Below are positions 59,851 to 64,000 of a DNA stretch of 64,000 nucleotides, piece by piece. The stretch's first letter is position 1; each line of letters starts with the position of its first letter. The translations under genes and the position numbers were made by a program. This stretch comes from Winogradskyella psychrotolerans (GTDB taxonomy: Bacteria; Bacteroidota; Bacteroidia; Flavobacteriales; Flavobacteriaceae): positions 1 to 64,000 of the forward strand of contig NZ_JAHKPS010000009.1 of assembly GCF_018860565.1 (NCBI RefSeq), written 5' to 3'. A model generated the notes under the pieces. It was not told where the DNA came from. It did no database searches and worked only from the letters and a program-made list of their open reading frames with translations.

Positions 59851-60489
59851 ATGAATTCACAAGAGAAAGAAATCTCATACACCAGTACCAACTCCTACTC
59901 TACTTTAAATACACTTACGGAACGCACAAAAACGGTTTGGTTGGTGTGTCATGGCATGGGCTATATGAGTCGTTATTTTCTCAAATACTTTAAAGGTTTA
60001 AATGCTGAGGACAATTACATTATTGCACCACAAGCTCCCAGCAAATTTTATATTCAACCTAAAATGCATGTTGGTGCTAATTGGTTAACGCGTGATAATA
60101 CCGAAGCCGGAATGGAAAATATTGTAAACTATATTGATGCAGTATTAGAAGTTGAAAAAATTCCTGAAGGTGTTCATTTAATCGTTTTTGGCTATTCTCA
60201 AGGTGTAAGTGTAGCTATGCGATATATTGCAAAACGCCAACTGCAATGCGATCAGCTTGTTCTTCATTCTGGTGGAATTCCAAAAGAATTAACCGCTAAA
60301 GATTATAAGTATCTATCTAAAGACACCAAGGTAAAACTGATTTATGGCACTAAAGATGAATACTTAGATGAGCAAAGAATTCAACTTGAGTCAGCACGAG
60401 CTACAGATCTATTTGGAGACAAGGTTAGCGTTATGCCTTTTAAAGGCACACATGTTGTAAATGTTGAGTTTATTGAAAAATTGGTCTAA
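59851..60489 (+). CDS. Alpha/beta-hydrolase (phospholipase/carboxylesterase type)
   Basis: This cytoplasmic protein has 212 aa. The nucleophile elbow is VFGYSQGVSVAMRY (GxSxG), preceded by TVWLVCHGMGYMSRYF. LIYGTKDEYLDE carries the acid and FKGTHVVN the His. It matches the phospholipase/carboxylesterase (COG0400) group. Although it is divergent from the menaquinone operon, it is a different family member from MenH (which has GHSMGG), so a MenH role is not supported by motif. Confidence 0.87.
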   Translation: MNSQEKEISYTSTNSYSTLNTLTERTKTVWLVCHGMGYMSRYFLKYFKGLNAEDNYIIAPQAPSKFYIQPKMHVGANWLTRDNTEAGMENIVNYIDAVLEVEKIPEGVHLIVFGYSQGVSVAMRYIAKRQLQCDQLVLHSGGIPKELTAKDYKYLSKDTKVKLIYGTKDEYLDEQRIQLESARATDLFGDKVSVMPFKGTHVVNVEFIEKLV

Positions 60490-60515
60490 GCCAAACTTAA
60501 ACAACAAACCGCCAT

Positions 60516-60914
60516 TTAAAGATTAGCCATAATTTCTTGTAACTGTCCCGCCTTTATAGGTTTTATAATATAGTCAGAAATGTCACTAATATTCTTAGCA
60601 CGTTCAATATCCACAGGGTCTACTGAAGAAGACACCATATAGATAATTATTTTCTTGTTTAATTTTGGTTTTATCTTAACGTACTCTTCCATGAATTGAA
60701 AACCATCCATAATAGGCATATTTATATCTAAAAATATGATATCTGGAAGTTCTTCATTATTATAAAGATTATCTATCAAAAACTCTAAGGCCTCTTCACC
60801 ATCTGAAAAAAGACTTATTTTTTTATCTAAATCAATGGACTTAAGTATTTTAACAATAGTAAATTGATAAATATCATCATCATCAACCACACATATATTG
60901 TAATTACTGTTCAT
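60516..60914 (-). CDS. Single-domain response regulator
   Basis: This 132-aa CheY-like receiver domain has no output domain. The acidic pair is VVDDDDIYQF, the phosphoacceptor Asp is in IIFLDINMPIMDGF, the switch Ser in YMVSSSVDPVD and the Lys in YIIKPI. It resembles Rcp1-type regulators that work with PAS or phytochrome kinases. It starts 2 bp after the stop of the upstream histidine kinase gene, so the two are a pair. Confidence 0.93.
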   Translation of the reverse strand: MNSNYNICVVDDDDIYQFTIVKILKSIDLDKKISLFSDGEEALEFLIDNLYNNEELPDIIFLDINMPIMDGFQFMEEYVKIKPKLNKKIIIYMVSSSVDPVDIERAKNISDISDYIIKPIKAGQLQEIMANL

Positions 60915-60916
60915 AA

Positions 60917-63900
60917 TTAAAAAATTATTGTAAATGTTGTCCCTTCATTAACTTTACTCGATACATTAATAGCTCCACCCATAGCTTCAATTTGTGTTTT
61001 GGTCATATATAACCCCACTCCTTTAGCATCAGGATGTCTGTGAAATACTTTATTTAAACCAAAAATTTTATTACCATGTCTATCTAAATTTATACCTAAA
61101 CCATTGTCAGATATCGTTAATTTAATTTTTTCGTTGTCTCTTTCAGATCTAATGCTAATTTCCGGATCTCTATCCTTAGACTTATATTTTATGGCATTAC
61201 CTATTAAATTGAGGAAAATACTTTCTAAATAAATTTTATCATAATTTATTAATGGCAATTTAGAAAAATCCGCTTTAATTATAGCATTAGTTTTTAATAT
61301 TTCTCCACTTAAAATATCTGTTGTTGTTTTTAATACATCTTCAAACAAAATATCTTCCTTCTCCCTAGAATTATCACTTCTTATCTTTAATGCTTCTACT
61401 AAGGTATTTAAGGTTAGTGTAAGATGATTAATAACGGTCTCGAATTTTTGAAACAAAACGTCCTTTTCTTCAGGATCATCAGATTCTACATAAAAACCTA
61501 AAAGCGAATTTAGATTACTTACTGGCGCACGTAAATTATGAGAGGTAATCTGTGCAAAATCTGCAAGTTGACTATTTTGTATAATCAATTTCTGAGCTAA
61601 AACTTCTAAATCATTTTTAGCTTTTATTATTTTCGTCTGGGCTGTTTTTTGTATGGTAATATCTCGAATCGCTGCAGAAATTAATAAGCCTTCTTCTGTT
61701 TGTAGCGGGCTCAAACTTATTTGAATTGGTATTTCTACGCCACTTTTATTTATAGCAAATAATTCTTCTCCATTGCCTACGCCCATGGTTCTCACTCTAG
61801 GGTTAGTAAAAAATCCATCACGATGCGATACGTGCTCTTCTGAAAACTGCTTAGGAATAAGAATTTCAACAGATCTATTGAATAATTCTTCTGCTGTATA
61901 TCCAAATAGTTTTTCAGCTTGTTTATTAATCAGTTGAATATTTCCTTCTGCATTTACAATTACCATCGCATCTGGCGCAGACTCTAATAAACCTCTAAAT
62001 TTATTCTCTGCCATTCGTTGCGCTGTTACATCTTGACATGTACCTATTATTTCTGCGACATCCCCAAAATCATTTGTAGTTACTTGTGCTAAAAGTTGTA
62101 CAATTTTCACTGTGCCATCTGCCAATTGAATGCGATGCACTATATCTGTAAACCTTTTGTCTTCGACCGTTTTACGCATATGTTCTGCTACACGTTCTTT
62201 ATCTTCTGGATGGGTATAACTAAGGTATGTTTCTAGAGTTGTTTTAGTATTTTCATCTAATTGAAAAATACGATACAGGTTGGCAGACCATTTAACAGTA
62301 TCATTTATGATGTCTGCTTGCCAATTACCCATCATAGTTATTTCCTCTGCAAAATTTAGAATTTGGTTTTTACGGAGCAATTCATTCTGTGCCATTTTTC
62401 TATCTGAAATATCATTGGCTACAGCTAAAAATCCTATTTTTTCGCCGTCATTATTTTTAATGGCCGTTAAGGTTAATTCTACAGGAAATGTTGAACCATT
62501 TTTTCTTTTATATGTCCATTCTCTTGTATCGTGTGCATTTTGCTTTGACAACTCTAAATAAGGACTAAAACCATCAAGATCTTTATTATATTTTTTAGCA
62601 ATGTCTTTCTTAAATTCTAAAAGCTCTTCTTCTAAATGATAAATATCTGGTTTCTTTTTTCCTATCATTTCTGATGCAGAATAACCTAACAAAATTTCTG
62701 CTCCATGGTTAAAGTGGTTAATAACACCTTCATTATCAACCGATACGATAGCTAATGGACCAGAATTAAATATAGCTTTTAATTGTGTGTTAGCATCAAA
62801 CAATTCTCTTTTGGCAATATAAGCTGCTGTAACGTCTTGGCAGGTACCAATCATTTCAATAATATTACCGAATACATCGGTAATAACTTCTCCTAACAGC
62901 TGTATTATTTTTATTTCGCCATTACCAGCGATAATGCGATGTGTAAATCGTTTGAGTTTTTTCTCTACTCTAGTTTGATCAAAATAATTGGTTACAATGT
63001 CTTTGTCTTCAGGATGGACAAAACTAAAATACGTATCAAAGCTTAAATCCTCGACCTCCTTATCGAGTCCAAAAATATTATATAAATTATTAGACCATAC
63101 TACCTTATCGGCAACCGTGTCCCATTGCCAATTCCCTAATAAGGTAATCTCTTCAGCAAAATTTAATAATTGATTTTTTCTTATGAGTTCATTTTTAGCG
63201 ACGCTTCTTTGGGTAATGTCAAATGCGACCCCTAAAAAACCAATTTTATCATCTTGCTCATTTTTAATTGCTGTTAAGGTTAATTCTACAGGAAACGTAG
63301 AACCATCTTTTCTTTTATATGTCCACTCTCGTGTATCGTATTCATTACGCTTTGCTAATTCTAAATAAGGATCACATCCTTCTGGATCTAAACCATACTT
63401 TTCTGCTATATCTATACGAAATTGGTCTAGTTCTTCTTCTAAATGATAAATTTCTGGTTCTTTTAATCCTATCATCTCTGAAGCTGAATAGCCTAGTAAA
63501 AGTTCTGCTCCACTATTAAAATGGTTTAATATCCCATTATTGTCTGTAGATACAATGGCTATAGGTCCTGAATTAAAGATTGCCTTTAACTGCATGTGGG
63601 CTTTATTCAATTCCGCTTCTGCAGCTTTAGCAGCAGTAATATCCTGACTTGTACCATTTATTCTAACAATCTCTCCGTTAGTTTTAGTGATAACTTCTCC
63701 TAAAACCTGAATGGTTTTTAATACGCCATCGTCTGTAATAATTCGATGCGTAAACTCATGAAACGATTTTTCTTCTATTATTTTATTTATGTGTTCTTTG
63801 ACAAAATCTTTATCATCAGGATGAACCAGATTAAAATACGTATCAAAATTTAAGTTATCAGCATCTTTATCGAGATTAAAGATATTATAAAGATTATTAG

Positions 63901-64000
63901 AACTTTCAATCTCACCGGTAGCTACATTCCATTGCCAATTACCCATTGAGGTAATCTCTTCCGCAAAATTTAATAAGTAATTTTTTCTCAAGAGTTCATC
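60917..64000 (-). CDS. Multi-PAS sensor histidine kinase, N-terminus beyond window
   Basis: At least 1027 codons lie in the window, and the reading frame continues past 64000 (DEL then LRKNYLLN), so the start is outside; TTG 63991 is not a real start. A module of two PAS domains (PAS_3-like plus a PAS with YSASEMIG) is repeated twice, each about 269 residues. A third PAS_3-like copy and another PAS (FRGLLESAPDAMVIVNAEG) follow. The kinase part begins with LADFAQITSHNLRAPVSNL (phospho-His) and ends with the ATPase N-box LNLIGNAIKYK and GLGINLDRHG. No transmembrane helix is seen, so it is probably cytoplasmic. It is paired with the following regulator. Confidence 0.92.
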   Translation of the reverse strand, partial: DELLRKNYLLNFAEEITSMGNWQWNVATGEIESSNNLYNIFNLDKDADNLNFDTYFNLVHPDDKDFVKEHINKIIEEKSFHEFTHRIITDDGVLKTIQVLGEVITKTNGEIVRINGTSQDITAAKAAEAELNKAHMQLKAIFNSGPIAIVSTDNNGILNHFNSGAELLLGYSASEMIGLKEPEIYHLEEELDQFRIDIAEKYGLDPEGCDPYLELAKRNEYDTREWTYKRKDGSTFPVELTLTAIKNEQDDKIGFLGVAFDITQRSVAKNELIRKNQLLNFAEEITLLGNWQWDTVADKVVWSNNLYNIFGLDKEVEDLSFDTYFSFVHPEDKDIVTNYFDQTRVEKKLKRFTHRIIAGNGEIKIIQLLGEVITDVFGNIIEMIGTCQDVTAAYIAKRELFDANTQLKAIFNSGPLAIVSVDNEGVINHFNHGAEILLGYSASEMIGKKKPDIYHLEEELLEFKKDIAKKYNKDLDGFSPYLELSKQNAHDTREWTYKRKNGSTFPVELTLTAIKNNDGEKIGFLAVANDISDRKMAQNELLRKNQILNFAEEITMMGNWQADIINDTVKWSANLYRIFQLDENTKTTLETYLSYTHPEDKERVAEHMRKTVEDKRFTDIVHRIQLADGTVKIVQLLAQVTTNDFGDVAEIIGTCQDVTAQRMAENKFRGLLESAPDAMVIVNAEGNIQLINKQAEKLFGYTAEELFNRSVEILIPKQFSEEHVSHRDGFFTNPRVRTMGVGNGEELFAINKSGVEIPIQISLSPLQTEEGLLISAAIRDITIQKTAQTKIIKAKNDLEVLAQKLIIQNSQLADFAQITSHNLRAPVSNLNSLLGFYVESDDPEEKDVLFQKFETVINHLTLTLNTLVEALKIRSDNSREKEDILFEDVLKTTTDILSGEILKTNAIIKADFSKLPLINYDKIYLESIFLNLIGNAIKYKSKDRDPEISIRSERDNEKIKLTISDNGLGINLDRHGNKIFGLNKVFHRHPDAKGVGLYMTKTQIEAMGGAINVSSKVNEGTTFTIIF
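62377..63991 (-). repeat. Tandem duplication inside the PAS kinase gene
   Basis: Two ~807-bp DNA segments (about 63184-63991 and 62377-63183) encode matching residues: RKN(Y/Q)LLNFAEEIT, NNLYNIF(N/G)LDK, LKAIFNSGP(I/L)AIVS, LLGYSASEMIG and DTREWTYKRK(D/N)GSTFPVELT. The copies are homologous at base level in conserved stretches but not identical, so this is an old tandem duplication. A shorter third copy lies next to them, from about 62376 down to 62000. Confidence 0.75.

Noticed and set aside
59851..60489. MenH for the menaquinone pathway
   Set aside because: The elbow is GYSQG as in the phospholipase/carboxylesterase group, not the GHSMGG expected for MenH.

Overview
The window comes from a marine-type Flavobacteriaceae (Bacteroidota) chromosome. 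The evidence is low GC, a T9SS C-terminal sorting domain, carboxypeptidase-like/TonB-plug modules, DUF3276 and DUF4139 proteins, a fused alpha/beta 2-oxoacid dehydrogenase E1, a menaquinone locus, and -7 promoter elements of the TAnnTTTG type. I saw no rRNA, tRNA or CRISPR array.

Region 1 (1-9203) is accessory DNA. It is an array of one-gene cassettes read left to right: a hypothetical protein, a Fic protein, a HEPN-type protein broken by a frameshift, and an FG-GAP/T9SS secreted protein. The cassettes are separated by about 130-bp foldable spacers. The first 9-10 bases of each cassette (GTTGTGCCC, GTTGTGCTT, GTTGTAGCAC) are the reverse complement of its last bases (GGGCACAAC, AAGCACAAC, GTGCTGCAAC). 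This end-pairing is what integron attC cassettes show, although no integrase lies in the window and the spacers match the attC consensus only approximately. Three IS110-family elements sit at exactly the same point in three spacers, between CAACA and GTGTATAA. The two complete copies carry an upstream non-coding segment that folds like an IS110 bridge RNA. Its putative target guides change together with the flank of each copy, and the guide of copy 2 matches the unoccupied first spacer over 16 bases. The third copy is truncated and followed by a gene remnant and a frameshifted esterase.

Region 2 (9290-31382) is mostly core. It holds a small heat shock protein and lipoprotein, a secreted protein, an SF2 helicase, an ExbD-like protein, a 3D-domain protein, a transcript with two tiny ORFs and a tetranucleotide repeat, and a 2-oxoacid dehydrogenase E1. 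These are followed by a same-strand run (2OG oxygenase, SUI1-like factor, DUF1835, nucleoside phosphorylase, solute-binding protein), ung, a DcuC/YfcC-type carrier, MutS2, a DCC-family protein, a DUF4139 protein with an inserted SusC-like module, and the nusB / DUF1573 / yajC group.

Region 3 (31489-45000) holds an amino-acid dehydrogenase, an ABC exporter, a PUR-like protein, an M14 peptidase, CsaA, a thioredoxin-like protein, a GNAT, DNA polymerase III delta (holA) divergent from a lone HsdR_N protein, a glycosyltransferase, an OmpA-like lipoprotein, and a vWA/YfbK protein fused to a TonB plug.

Region 4 (45087-60489) is the menaquinone locus, spread over several minus-strand units: menE-CPBP protease-menC, menB-menA, and a thioesterase with menF and menD. 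Interleaved are a sterol-desaturase-like protein, a YgiQ radical SAM enzyme, hydrolases, a CvfB-like S1 protein and DUF2853. No menH or menG was seen. The window ends in a response regulator and a large multi-PAS histidine kinase that runs off the right edge.
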